Both the position numbers and the translations under genes were made by a program. This document shows, one piece after another, positions 33,409-43,738 of a stretch of 64,000 nucleotides of DNA (position 1 is the first letter of the stretch; the number at the start of each line of letters is the position of its first letter). The DNA comes from a bacterium (GTDB lineage: Bacteria; Krumholzibacteriota; Krumholzibacteriia; LZORAL124-64-63), in assembly GCA_016703265.1 (NCBI GenBank), contig JADJCK010000003.1, forward strand, positions 372,001 through 436,000. The letters are read 5' to 3'. A model generated the notes under the pieces. That model was not told the origin of the DNA. It saw only the letters and a list, made by a program, of their open reading frames with translations, and made no database searches.

Positions 33409-35685
33409 TTAATTTTTCGGCGCGGCGAACGAAGACAGCAGCATCAGGTCGCCGGCAGCCTCGCCGGCGTGGCAGTAGAGCACGACCTCACCGGTCCCCG
33501 ACACCCCCAGCGCCCCTCCGGCAAAGCCCGGAAGCTCAGCCAGGGGCTGCGACACGCCGGAAGCCAGGTCATGGCGCATCAGGACGGCGCGCCCCCGTAC
33601 CCGCAGCACCCAGAGGATGGCGTCCCCGGTCAGGCGCCAGGCCGCGCGGTCGCCGGCCAGCAGCCCCGGGATCACCAGTTCGGGCTCGCCGCCGGCCAGG
33701 GACAGCCGCCACAGGCCGGCCAGGCCCGGCCGCGTATGGTAGAGGTCGCGCCCGTCAGCGGTTTCGGCGCCGGTCAGGCCGCCCGCACGGGTCAGCGCCT
33801 GCCGGCTGCCGTCGACCGGGTCCACCCGGTGCAACTGCCAGCCATCGCCCAGGTCGGCCGCCACCAGGACGGTCCGGCCGTCGCGACTCCACCCGGCAGG
33901 CAGCAGGTCGTCGGCCGCCAGGGGCACGGCGCGGGGGCGGCCGCCGACGGCGGGCACCACCATGACCGCGGCGCCCTCGTCGGTGACGGCGCGGAACGCC
34001 ACCCGGGTTCCGTCCGGGGACCAGCGCGGCGCCGAAATGGCGGCCGCTTCGAGATCGGTCAGGGGCGCCGGGTCGGTCCCTTCGGTGCCGGTGGTCCACA
34101 CCTGCGGCCGTCCCGACCGCAGCGAGACGAACACCACCCGTCCGGTCGCCGGGTCCAGGTCGGCATCGGCTTCCCAGCGCGTGGAAACCAGGAATGGCGC
34201 CGTTTCGAAGCGCCAGGGTTCGCGCTCGAGGACGCGCAGGCGCCAGATATCCTGATCCAGGCGCACCTGTTCGAAGGCCAGGTCACCGCTCAGGGCCGCA
34301 ATGGTCGGATTCCAGACGAACTCCGCGGTCAGCGCCACGGCTTCGGGACGGGAGCCGTCATGATCGACCCGCCACAGGCCGTAAGCGCCGGCCGGCGCCG
34401 CCGCGTAGACCAGCTGGCGGCTGTCGGGGGTCCAGGCCAGCCCGGCGATGGGGCCGTGGGCATGCGTCACCGCCGCCACCTCGCCGCCGGCCACCGGCGT
34501 GCGGTAGATGGTGCCGTCGCCCCCGGGCCCGACGGCGACCCAGGCCAGCCAGCGGCCGTCGGGAGACAGCCGCGGTTGCACGTCCGCCGCCGCGCCGGTC
34601 GGGGGCGCCGGGCGCCACATCGTGGTCGGATCGGTCACGGCCAGCCCTTCGAGCCGGTACGGCCCCCGGCCCGCGGCGCGTGCCGCCCAGGCCAGGCGCA
34701 GGCCGTCCGCCGAGACGGTCAGGCCGTCGACCAGCGAAGGCACCTCGCGCAGCCGCCGCACCGGCCCGCCCAGCGACGACACCAGGCAGATGGTACTGGC
34801 CGTATCGGCCGTCTGGACGAAGGCGACGCTCTGCCCGTCGGGCAGCCACACCGGCCAGGCCGGCCAGCCGGGTTCGGCGGTCAGGCGCAACGCGGTCTCC
34901 GAATTGCGCTGCTTGATGTAGATGCCCGGCGAACGGTCGTCGGGGCCGGACCAGGCGAAGGCCACGCGGACGCCGTCCGGGGACAGCGCCGGGTGCAGTT
35001 CGCGCCCGGGGTAACTGGTCAGCGGGACCGGTACGGTCGGCGCCTTCGCGCCGCGATCCAAGCCCGGCCACCAGGCGGGCGCCGTGACCAGGGCGAGGCC
35101 TGCAGCAGCCACGGCCAGCAGCGGGAGGGCCCGGCCGGCCAGCGCGCGGGCCAGGCGGCGGACGGCCGGCGCCGCAGGCTCGGCTGCGGCGAACAGGGCG
35201 GCGGGGGCTGCGGGCTCCGCAGCCGGCGCCGGGGCGGCGGGTGGATCCAGTGCAGGCGGATTCGCCGCTGGCGCCTGGACGACGGGCGGCTCCGCCGCGG
35301 GCAAGTTCACGACCGGCGGCTCCGCCGGCGCCGGATCCGCCACTGATACCGGGTCCTGCCCCACCGGCATGATCAGCCGGTAACCGTGCTGCCGGATGGT
35401 CTCGATGTAGGCGGGCTGCCGCGGATCATCACCGAAGACGCGACGCAGTTCGCTCACCGCGCGCGTGAGGATCTCCTCGCCGACGATCGCGTCGGCCCAC
35501 ACCTCGTCCAGCAGGTCCTGCCGCGTGACGACGCCACCTGCATGCTCAACCAGCACCAGGAGCACGCGCATGATGCGCGGCTCGATCTGGTGCGCGCCGC
35601 CGGGCCCTGTGATGCGGTTGAGTTCCGCCTGCACCCGCCAGGTCCCGAGCGTGAAGGGAGCGGGAAAGTCGGACGCCTTGGCCAT
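33409..35685 (-). CDS. Membrane-anchored winged-helix regulator with beta-propeller sensor domain (CadC/PD40-like)
   Basis: About 758 residues from ATG 35685; the frame opens further upstream (ATG 35736) and no start has a good ribosome site. Residues ~1-105 form an OmpR/PhoB-type winged helix (FTLGTWRV, RIMRVLLVLVEHAGGVVTRQDLLDEVW, LTRAVSELRRVFGDDPRQPAYIETIRQHGYRLI). A Pro/Ala-rich linker leads to one membrane segment (LPLLAVAAAGLALVTAPAWWPG), then repeated TolB/PD40 propeller blades (LSPDGVRVAFAWSG, RLSPDGRWLAWVAVG, RWSPDGTRVAFRAV). Such one-component receptors bind DNA from the membrane and sense outside. Target and ligand unknown; divergent from 35871. Confidence 0.82.
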   Translation of the reverse strand: MAKASDFPAPFTLGTWRVQAELNRITGPGGAHQIEPRIMRVLLVLVEHAGGVVTRQDLLDEVWADAIVGEEILTRAVSELRRVFGDDPRQPAYIETIRQHGYRLIMPVGQDPVSVADPAPAEPPVVNLPAAEPPVVQAPAANPPALDPPAAPAPAAEPAAPAALFAAAEPAAPAVRRLARALAGRALPLLAVAAAGLALVTAPAWWPGLDRGAKAPTVPVPLTSYPGRELHPALSPDGVRVAFAWSGPDDRSPGIYIKQRNSETALRLTAEPGWPAWPVWLPDGQSVAFVQTADTASTICLVSSLGGPVRRLREVPSLVDGLTVSADGLRLAWAARAAGRGPYRLEGLAVTDPTTMWRPAPPTGAAADVQPRLSPDGRWLAWVAVGPGGDGTIYRTPVAGGEVAAVTHAHGPIAGLAWTPDSRQLVYAAAPAGAYGLWRVDHDGSRPEAVALTAEFVWNPTIAALSGDLAFEQVRLDQDIWRLRVLEREPWRFETAPFLVSTRWEADADLDPATGRVVFVSLRSGRPQVWTTGTEGTDPAPLTDLEAAAISAPRWSPDGTRVAFRAVTDEGAAVMVVPAVGGRPRAVPLAADDLLPAGWSRDGRTVLVAADLGDGWQLHRVDPVDGSRQALTRAGGLTGAETADGRDLYHTRPGLAGLWRLSLAGGEPELVIPGLLAGDRAAWRLTGDAILWVLRVRGRAVLMRHDLASGVSQPLAELPGFAGGALGVSGTGEVVLYCHAGEAAGDLMLLSSFAAPKN

Positions 35686-35870
35686 GAACCAATCCCGGAA
35701 ACCGCCGGTCGCCGCAGCTGTACGGGCGATCGACATCACGTTGGTCAGATATCCGTCCCCACAATATAGGAGAACACCCGGTTCCTGTTTACTGCCAAAA
35801 TGCGGACTGTTAGCTTGCGTGACGTGACATTCGCCGAAACGCACAGACTCGCCGCGACCGGAAGGACGCC

Positions 35871-36485
35871 ATGGACGGGCTGCTCGACATCATCGACCGT
35901 GAGGGACTGGACGAGCCGGGCTGGCTCCTGCTGCTGAAAGCGGAGGCTGAACTCGACACGGCGGCCCTGCCGCAGGAGCAGGCCGACCACGTGGCCGCAA
36001 CGCGCCTCAACCTGCACCGCACGCTGCGCATCGGGCGCACGTGGCAGCCTACGGCACAACTCGCCGCCCGGCTGCTGCGCATCGACCGTCCGCAGACCTG
36101 GCTGGTGATCAGCGAGCCGTGGTGCGGCGACTCGGCCCAGTGCGTGCCCTGCCTGGCGGCTGCCGCGCGCCTCTGCCCGCTGGTGCGCCTGCGCCTGCTG
36201 CGTCGCGATGCGCAGCCAGCGGTCATGGACCGATTCCTCACGCGCGGCACGCGCAGCATCCCCATCCTCGTGGCCCTGGACGACGCGGGTGTCGAGTTGT
36301 TCCGCTGGGGCCCGCGCCCGGCCGCGGCACAGGCCGTCTTCGACGCGGCGCGTGAGGAAGGCCTCGACAAGGCGGCGGCCCTCGAGCGCCTGCACCTGTT
36401 CTACGGCCGCGACCGCGGCCGGGCATTGGACGCCGAACTGGTGGCTGCCCTGCAGGCGGCGTTCGGTGGCGGGAGCGCTGCGTGA
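35871..36485 (+). CDS. Thioredoxin-fold protein (Thioredoxin_9-like)
   Basis: 204 residues. After an alpha-helical N-terminus, WLVISEPWCGDSAQCVPCLAAAARL matches the 'EpWCGDaaq..P' motif of the Thioredoxin_9 family, here with an extra CxxC (CVPC); the cis-Pro region is TRGTRSIPILVALDDAG, followed by a FRWGPRPAAAQ segment and a helical tail. No signal peptide, so cytoplasmic. Its stop overlaps the next gene's GTG start by four bases, indicating translational coupling with the RNA-modification fusion protein. Confidence 0.8.
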   Translation: MDGLLDIIDREGLDEPGWLLLLKAEAELDTAALPQEQADHVAATRLNLHRTLRIGRTWQPTAQLAARLLRIDRPQTWLVISEPWCGDSAQCVPCLAAAARLCPLVRLRLLRRDAQPAVMDRFLTRGTRSIPILVALDDAGVELFRWGPRPAAAQAVFDAAREEGLDKAAALERLHLFYGRDRGRALDAELVAALQAAFGGGSAA

Positions 36486-38038
36486 TCCTCTATCAGGACG
36501 CGGACTGGCTCGCCGTCGACAAGCCCTCCGGCCTGGCCACCCACGGCGGCCACCCCGGCGAACTGGGCGCCGTCGAATGGCTGGCCCTGCACCGCGACCT
36601 GGAGACGTTCGTCGTGTCGCGCCTCGATGTCGCCACCAGCGGCGTGCTGTGGCTCGCGCGCCATCGCGAAGCCTCGGGCCGCGCCCAGCGGGTGCACGAG
36701 GAGGGGCTCGCGCTCAAGACCTACGAGTTCCTGTCGGCGGTCGATGCGCGGCAGCTTGGACTGCCGGACAGCTGGACGCGCGACGACCCCCTCGACGAAC
36801 GTCCGGCGCACACCCTGTTCCAGCGCCGGGCCGAGCCGGGCCCGGGCGGCCTCACGCGCTACACCGCCGTGATCACGCGCGGCCGTCGCCACCAGGTGCG
36901 GCGCCACGCGGCGCTGAGCGGCGTGCCCATCCTGGGCGATGCGGACTATGGCGGCGAACCGGCCGGGCGCCTGTACCTGCACTGCGCCGAGGTACGCTGG
37001 CCCGGCGTGGCCGAGCCTGTGTGTGCGCCGCTGCCGCCGTCCTTCGCGCTGGCGCGGGGTGCGGATGCGATGGCGCGTGACGAGGCGCTGTGCCGCGATC
37101 GCCGCGGCGCCTGGCCGGCGGGCGTCGCCGACTGCTGGCGCGCGGTGCACCGCGGCGAGATCGACGGGCTCGACGCCGCCGTCGATGTCTATGGCCCGTG
37201 GCTGCGGGCGGTGTGCTGGGACGAGTCGCTCGCTGCCGACGAGGTCGTCGAGCGCCTGTCGCCGCTGCTCGAGATGATCGGCGCACGACCGGGCACGCGT
37301 GGCGCCGTGGTGCGCGGGCATCGGCAGAACCCGCACCAGGAAGCCCTGCCCGGCTTCACGCGCACGCTGGGCGAGCCGCCGCCGGAGCGCCTCGTTGTCG
37401 TCGAACACGGGCTGCGCTACGGCGTCGACCTGGCCGGGGCGCCGCATCCGGGCCTGTTCCTGGACCAGCGCGACACGCGGCGGCGCGTGGCGCGCGTCGC
37501 CGCCGGACGGCGCGTGGCCAACCTGTTCGCGTTCACCTGCTCGTTCTCGGTGGTGGCCGCGGCGAACGACGCCGAGGTGGTGTTCTCGGTGGACACGGCG
37601 CGCGGCTGCCTGCGCGACGGCGCCGACAACTTCGCGCTCAACGGGCTGGTCGAGCGCGGCTGCGGCAAGTTCATCCAGGAAGACGCGCGTCGCTGGCTGG
37701 GACGGCAGGAACGCGCCCGCCTCGCGAAGCCGGAGGCGTACCGGCCGCTCGACCTGGTGGTCTGCGACCCGCCGGTGTTCTCATCGGTGAAGGAAGGCGG
37801 CCGTTTCTCGGTGAGCCGCGAATGGTCCGCGCTGGCCGACGCCGTCGCCGCGCTCCTGTCGCCCACGGGTGTGGCGCTGTTCGCCAACAACCACCGCGGC
37901 GGCGACCACACGCGCTACCGCGACGAGCTGCGCGAGCGCTTCTCTGTTGTCGATGACCTGCGGCCGCCGCTCGACTTCCCCCTGCTGCCCGACCAGCCCC
38001 GCGACGTGCGGGCGTTCTGGTGCCGGGCGGGCAGCTGA
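36482..38038 (+). CDS. Fusion of RluA-type pseudouridine synthase and RlmI/RlmK-type SAM methyltransferase
   Basis: 518 residues, start GTG overlapping the previous stop. Residues ~1-185 are a RluA-like domain: LAVDKPSGLATHGG, the active-site block VSRLDVATSGVLWLARH (catalytic Asp kept; the common preceding His is Ser), TRYTAVITRGRRHQVRRHAALSGVPILGDADYGG. Residues ~300-518 are a class I methyltransferase with GLFLDQRDTRRRVA, VANLFAFTCSFSVVAAA, the acidic VFSVDTA, and the catalytic-loop motif VVCDPPVFSSVKEGGRFS, as in RlmI/RlmK 23S-rRNA cytosine/guanine methyltransferases. The ~110-residue middle part (CRDRRGAWPAGVADCWRAVHRGEIDGLDAAVDVYGPWLRAV) resembles the linker of RlmI-type enzymes. A single protein doing both isomerisation and methylation of RNA is implied but not shown. 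Confidence 0.85.
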   Translation: MILYQDADWLAVDKPSGLATHGGHPGELGAVEWLALHRDLETFVVSRLDVATSGVLWLARHREASGRAQRVHEEGLALKTYEFLSAVDARQLGLPDSWTRDDPLDERPAHTLFQRRAEPGPGGLTRYTAVITRGRRHQVRRHAALSGVPILGDADYGGEPAGRLYLHCAEVRWPGVAEPVCAPLPPSFALARGADAMARDEALCRDRRGAWPAGVADCWRAVHRGEIDGLDAAVDVYGPWLRAVCWDESLAADEVVERLSPLLEMIGARPGTRGAVVRGHRQNPHQEALPGFTRTLGEPPPERLVVVEHGLRYGVDLAGAPHPGLFLDQRDTRRRVARVAAGRRVANLFAFTCSFSVVAAANDAEVVFSVDTARGCLRDGADNFALNGLVERGCGKFIQEDARRWLGRQERARLAKPEAYRPLDLVVCDPPVFSSVKEGGRFSVSREWSALADAVAALLSPTGVALFANNHRGGDHTRYRDELRERFSVVDDLRPPLDFPLLPDQPRDVRAFWCRAGS

Positions 38039-38064
38039 CGGCCGGGGCCTGGCCGCGGACCTGT

Positions 38065-38988
38065 TCAGTCGCGGTCGTTCAGGCCCAGTTCGAGGACTCC
38101 CGTCATGCCGTCGTAACTGGATTCGAGCCGGGCCCGGAACGGCTCCAGCGCCGCGCGGGTGGGCTCGGGCAATCCCTGCTCCCAGGCCAGCCGCGCGGGA
38201 TCGGCCTCCATCGCCGCCAGTTCGGCCGCCAGCGCCTGGCGCCAGGAAGCGCGCGCAGTCCCGTCGCCGGACGCATCGACGGCCGCCAGTTGCCGGCGCA
38301 GGTTCTCGCGCTGCACGCGATTGAGCAGTTCCCTGATGTCGGCCACGCGCTGCTTGCGCACGCCTTCGCGCTTGGCTTCATCGCCTGAGTCGCCGGAATC
38401 GCCGGAGCCGCCGATCTCGACCCTGCCGCCGCCGCTGTCGCCCTGTTTCCCGAACGACCAGCTGTGACCTCGATCCTCTGCACCGTCGCCCGCAAGATGG
38501 AACCCGGGCCCATCGCCCGGGTCCTTCGCGAGCAGGCCGAAGTAGGCCACACTGTAGATGTACATGTACTCGCCGGGGCCCATGTCGACCTGCAGCAGGG
38601 CGCGGTCGCGTTCCTCGATGAAGCCGAGCAGTCGCGGCACGAAGTCGACGCCGGCGGCGATCTTCGCCGGTACGCTGCTGCCTTTCGAGCCGTCGAGCAC
38701 CGCCAGGTTGTTCGCGGTGCGCTCGCGTTCCGGCGCCATCAGCCGGCGGGCCTCCAGGAAGGCCTCGATCCGCGCGGGATCCAGCCCCCCGTCAAGGGGC
38801 GGCGCCCAGGCTTCCGGCGGGCCGAACTTCGTCGCGAGCGAGTCGCTCGCCGCCTCCAGCGTCTCGGCACGCTTGGCCACGTGGCGCACCCCGTACCAGC
38901 CGGCGGCCCCCAGGCCCAGGCCCAGCGCCACCATCAGGCCGCAGCCGATGCCGCAACCGACCAACCATTGCTTCGCCGTGCCCGCCAT
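38065..38988 (-). CDS. Single-pass membrane protein, function unknown
   Basis: 307 residues. One N-terminal transmembrane segment (WLVGCGIGCGLMVALGLGLGAAGWYGV) followed by a periplasm- or cytoplasm-facing helical domain (ETLEAASDSLATKFGPPEAW...RIEAFLEARRLMAPER), a low-complexity SGDSGDSGDE patch near residue 200 and a helical Ala/Arg-rich end. The convergent neighbour ends 26 bases away. I do not recognise a named family. GGGGGCGG precedes the ATG. Confidence 0.6.
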   Translation of the reverse strand: MAGTAKQWLVGCGIGCGLMVALGLGLGAAGWYGVRHVAKRAETLEAASDSLATKFGPPEAWAPPLDGGLDPARIEAFLEARRLMAPERERTANNLAVLDGSKGSSVPAKIAAGVDFVPRLLGFIEERDRALLQVDMGPGEYMYIYSVAYFGLLAKDPGDGPGFHLAGDGAEDRGHSWSFGKQGDSGGGRVEIGGSGDSGDSGDEAKREGVRKQRVADIRELLNRVQRENLRRQLAAVDASGDGTARASWRQALAAELAAMEADPARLAWEQGLPEPTRAALEPFRARLESSYDGMTGVLELGLNDRD

Positions 38989-39154
38989 GCGCCCGCCCCC
39001 TGTTCGTGGGAATGCCCTGCCGCCGCCGCTGCTACGCCCGGCACGGATTCGGGTTGCCGATCACCCGGACGGAACCGACTATATCCGCAATGGATCGGAA
39101 CGAGAACCCTGCCTTTGCCGCGCTTTGGCGCGGTCCCGCCCTGGAAAGGAAAAC

Positions 39155-40834
<1,680 letters not shown>

Positions 40835-40864
40835 CCGGGCCACCGGCCGCGGTTGCGCAACGAG

Positions 40865-40892
40865 AAGGGCCCGGGGCGAACCCCGGGCCCTT
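40865..40892 (+). terminator. Bidirectional terminator between ettA and a secreted-protein gene
   Basis: AAGGGCCCGGGG / CCCCGGGCCCTT, 12-bp perfect stem with CGAA tetraloop, 30 bases after the ettA stop and 35 bases from the convergent stop at 40928. TTGCTTGT follows on plus, CTTCTCG on minus. The same core recurs at 42123-42146. Confidence 0.8.
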
Positions 40893-40927
40893 GCTTGTGC
40901 TGAACGTTCCTGCCGGCTGGAAGCCGA

Positions 40928-41911
40928 CTAGCGGAACATCGCCTTCAACGTGCCGAAGGTCGACTCTTCGGTCGACACCGGCGCGTTGACGGTCACGGTC
41001 ACCGGGCAGCCGCCCGTCGCGTAGGCGTCGATGATCACGTAGTACGTGCCCGCAGCGGCGGCCGTGTAGACCACGGTCTCGGCCGCGAAGCCGCCGACCG
41101 CATCGGCGCCGGCCACGCAGGTGCCGGCCAGGTTGCCGCAGTCGGTGGCGATCCAGATCGACGTGTCGCAGTCGCCCAGCTCGCTGATCGTGACTTCCTC
41201 GCCGGCCGCGAGGTTGATGCTGTACACGGCGTCCGGCCCGTTGGCGGCATAGCCGGTGCAGCTCGGCGCCACGGGGCTGTAGTCGTTGTAGTAGGTGCCC
41301 GCGTTCGTCAGGTTGACGGTCCACGACGCCAGGCTCTGCGCCTGGATGTCGATGGCGCCGGCGCAGACGTCATTGGCGGCCGGCGGCGGCGGCGGCGTGC
41401 CGGCGGTGATGTCCAGGGTGAACGAGGGGATGCAGTTCGGGGTCGGCCACGTGTCGACCATGATGTAGTAGCTGCCGGCCGCCAGCGTCTTGCCCAGGAT
41501 CGAGCGCGTCCCCGACGAACCGCTGTTCGTCGCGATGCACGTCGTGGCGTTCGGCGGGCAGGCGGAATCCAGCAGGATGCCGGTCCAGCCGGTGGTGCCC
41601 GGATTCATCACGATGTCGATGGTCGTCGACGCCGCGAGGTCGAGGCGGTAGATGATGTCCTCGCCGCCGTCGTAGTTGCCGAGACACGTCGCGGCATAGG
41701 TGTTGCCCAGGCCGCAGTTCGTCTGGGCGGTCGCCGAGAACGGCAGGCCGGAGATGACGACAGGTGTGGCGCAGGAGCCCATGATCGAGTTGGCCGGCGG
41801 GGCCACGTAGGCCGTCGGGCCGTGGGCGGCTTCTTCCTTGTCCATGGCGCTGGCCAGGGAGGCGACTCCGAGGACCAGGAGGATCGTGAGCATCAGGTTG
41901 CAACGTTTCAT
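40928..41911 (-). CDS. Secreted two-domain protein with C-terminal STFGTLKAMFR tag
   Basis: 327 residues with a signal peptide (MKRCNLMLTILLVLGVASLASA). Two beta domains of ~120 residues, joined by a PPPPP linker, each with Cys pairs (CATPVVISGLPFSATAQTNCG; NDVCAGAIDIQAQSLASWTVNLTNAG; LGDCDTSIWIATDCGNLAGTC) in the manner of pre-peptidase C-terminal (PPC)-like domains. The second domain is about 60-70% identical by eye to that of the 43739-44677 protein. The C-terminus PVSTEESTFGTLKAMFR matches that protein and the 5687-5956 protein. Probably surface-displayed or secreted; no catalytic motif. Confidence 0.78.
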   Translation of the reverse strand: MKRCNLMLTILLVLGVASLASAMDKEEAAHGPTAYVAPPANSIMGSCATPVVISGLPFSATAQTNCGLGNTYAATCLGNYDGGEDIIYRLDLAASTTIDIVMNPGTTGWTGILLDSACPPNATTCIATNSGSSGTRSILGKTLAAGSYYIMVDTWPTPNCIPSFTLDITAGTPPPPPAANDVCAGAIDIQAQSLASWTVNLTNAGTYYNDYSPVAPSCTGYAANGPDAVYSINLAAGEEVTISELGDCDTSIWIATDCGNLAGTCVAGADAVGGFAAETVVYTAAAAGTYYVIIDAYATGGCPVTVTVNAPVSTEESTFGTLKAMFR

Positions 41912-42122
41912 TGTTCTCTCCCTATGACGAGGTGTGCCGGACCCGCCAGGGCGCCGGAGCGCCGCAGCCGGCCCGTTCGCGCATGCCGGGAATCCCCGAT
42001 TGCCTGACGGATCAACCGGAACCGCAAGAACCCGGCCGATGCGGGCGGGATTCTAACATACTGCTGGTGTCGCGTGGGCGTGATTTTCGGCGCGACTGCG
42101 AGCCGCCGGGGAAATGCGAAGA

Positions 42123-42146
42123 AGGCCCGGGGCGAACCCCGGGCCT
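42123..42146. terminator. Second copy of the GGCCCGGGG-CGAA hairpin
   Basis: AGGCCCGGGG / CCCCGGGCCT with a CGAA loop, 22 of 22 core bases identical to the ettA terminator at 40867-40890. It lies between the divergent secreted-protein gene and the IS110 element, with no gene that it obviously ends; a leftover of a rearrangement is possible. Confidence 0.6.
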
Positions 42147-42194
42147 CTTCACGTAACAGCCCGGCACGCGCCGGGACGGTGTTAACTTCTAGAC

Positions 42195-42332
42195 CCTATG
42201 GAGTGACCGGCCCCCTTGTCGTATCGTCGCCACCGTCGTTCAGGTGGTAGGCGATGGCGGCCGGGTGGCAAGCACCGCAGTCGCGGGTTAGCGCCGAGGC
42301 GCCAGAGCCGCAGACGACGAAGGGAGCCGGCA
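42195..42332 (+). ncRNA. Candidate bridge-RNA region of the IS110 element
   Basis: IS110-group elements encode the recombination-guiding bridge RNA in the noncoding left end. Here 42221-42257 folds as ATCG/CGAT and CCACC/GGTGG stems separated by an internal loop with an 8-base apical loop (GTCGTTCA), the kind of looped hairpin expected. Guide sequences were not matched to target and donor. Confidence 0.35.
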
Positions 42333-43433
42333 ATGAGCAGTATAACCTACGTCGGGCTGGATGTGCACAAGAGGACGATCGCCGTGGCGATGCTCCAGAC
42401 CGGAACCGGGGAAGTGCAGCAGTGGGATGTGGCCAACGAGCCCACTGCCTTGAAGCGGTTGATCCGCAAGCTCAAGCCGCACGCACCGTTGCGCTGCGTC
42501 TACGAGGCCGGTCCCACCGGCTACGCCCTGCAGCGGCTGCTCCAGAAGGAGGGGATCGAGTGCATGATCGCCGCTCCGTCGCTGATCCCGGTGCGCCAGG
42601 GGGACCGGATCAAGACCGACCATCGGGACGCCCGCAAGCTGGCGCAGTTGCACGCCGCCGGGCTGCTGACGGCGGTGCATCCGCCGACCGAGGACGAGGA
42701 GTCGGTGCGCGACCTGTGCCGCTGCCGCGAGGACGCGCAGCTGGATCTGGTGCGCGCGCGGCACCGGCTCAGCAAGTTCCTGCTGCGTCGGGCGCTGGTC
42801 TTCCACGACGGCAACCAGTGGTCGCAGACGCACCGCACCTGGCTGCACGGGTTGAAGTTCTCGCGGACGGCCGACCAGGTCGTGTTCGAGGATTACATGC
42901 TGGCTCTCGAACAGCACGAGGCTCGGGTGGCGGCTCTGGACGAGCAACTGGTGGCTGTGGCAGCGCAGGAACCGTACCGCGCACCGGTGGCCCAGCTGCG
43001 CTGCTTCCGCGGCATCGACACGGTCACCGCCCTGTCCCTGGCCGCGGAGTTGCACGACGTCAGGCGGTTCCCGACCGCCCCTTCGCTGATGGCTTACCTG
43101 GGACTGGTGCCGAGCGAGCACAGCAGCGGCGACCAGCGACGACGAGGCAAGATCACCAAGACCGGCAACCGCCACGTCAGACGCCTCTTGATCGAGACCG
43201 CCTGGCACTACCGGCACAAGCCGGCGGTGGGCGTGAGGCTGGCCAAGCGTCGGCGCGGTCAACCGCCTCAGGTGATCGCGCGGGCTGACCGGGCACAACA
43301 GCGCCTGTGCACGCAGTACCGGCGGCTGGTCGGCAGGAACAAGCACCACAACACCATCGTCGTGGCCATCGCACGGATGCTGATCGGGTACGTGTGGGAG
43401 ACGCTGCGGGAAGCGCAGCCCAATCAGGCCTGA
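42333..43433 (+). CDS. IS110-family transposase (DEDD)
   Basis: 366 residues from ATG 42333 (AAGGGAG upstream). N-terminal RuvC-like DEDD domain: ITYVGLDVHKRTIAVAM (Asp), YEAGPTGYALQRLL (Glu), IKTDHRDARKLAQL (Asp, Asp). C-terminal Tnp_20 domain: LRCFRGIDTVTALSLAAELHD, LMAYLGLVPSEHSSGDQRRRGKITKTGNRHVRRLLIETAWHYR with the conserved Ser region. Full length for the family with no frameshift, so it may be active. Confidence 0.93.
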   Translation: MSSITYVGLDVHKRTIAVAMLQTGTGEVQQWDVANEPTALKRLIRKLKPHAPLRCVYEAGPTGYALQRLLQKEGIECMIAAPSLIPVRQGDRIKTDHRDARKLAQLHAAGLLTAVHPPTEDEESVRDLCRCREDAQLDLVRARHRLSKFLLRRALVFHDGNQWSQTHRTWLHGLKFSRTADQVVFEDYMLALEQHEARVAALDEQLVAVAAQEPYRAPVAQLRCFRGIDTVTALSLAAELHDVRRFPTAPSLMAYLGLVPSEHSSGDQRRRGKITKTGNRHVRRLLIETAWHYRHKPAVGVRLAKRRRGQPPQVIARADRAQQRLCTQYRRLVGRNKHHNTIVVAIARMLIGYVWETLREAQPNQA

Positions 43434-43591
43434 ACCCGGACTTCTGGTCCGGCAATCGGAGACGGCGGATGAGAGCAGGCACGATCCGGAGAACCCGCGT
43501 TAACGCTATGCCACTGGGCCGAACAGTCCAGATTCGCGTTGCTAGAGAGCGGTACCTCCCGACGGAGCACGGTCATGCGGCACGGCACCGG

Positions 43592-43604
43592 TGCGCCGGC
43601 GCAA
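43592..43604. repeat. Lone TGCGCCGGCGCAA palindrome
   Basis: 13 of the 14 bases of the palindrome found in pairs at 0.5, 2.7 and 9.1 kb, here single and without the GGATGCCTTG box. It may be a decayed unit or chance. Confidence 0.4.
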
Positions 43605-43690
43605 CCCGCGTATATCAGAGTGACACGTCGTCGAAGCGTCCTGCCTCGTCCGCCCTCTCCGGTTGCTGTGGCCACAAGCAGAAAAGGGAA

Positions 43691-43720
43691 GGGCCGCCTC
43701 CCTGAAGGAAGACGGCCCTT
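43691..43720 (-). terminator. Terminator of the 43739 secreted-protein gene
   Basis: AAGGGCCG and CGGCCCTT pair with an inner CTCC/GGAAG-type stem; on the minus strand the structure is followed by CCCTTTTCTG. About 20 bases after the stop. Confidence 0.7.
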
Positions 43721-43738
43721 GACATGGGTCACTCCATA

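Larger units (their letters stand above)
42181..43505 (+). mobile_element. IS110-family element (approximate limits)
   Basis: One transposase gene with ~150 noncoding bases before it and ~70 after. Boundaries are a guess from a shared GTTAAC at 42181-42186 and 43499-43504, since IS110 elements lack terminal inverted repeats and create no target duplication. The element separates two paralogous secreted-protein genes. Confidence 0.55.
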
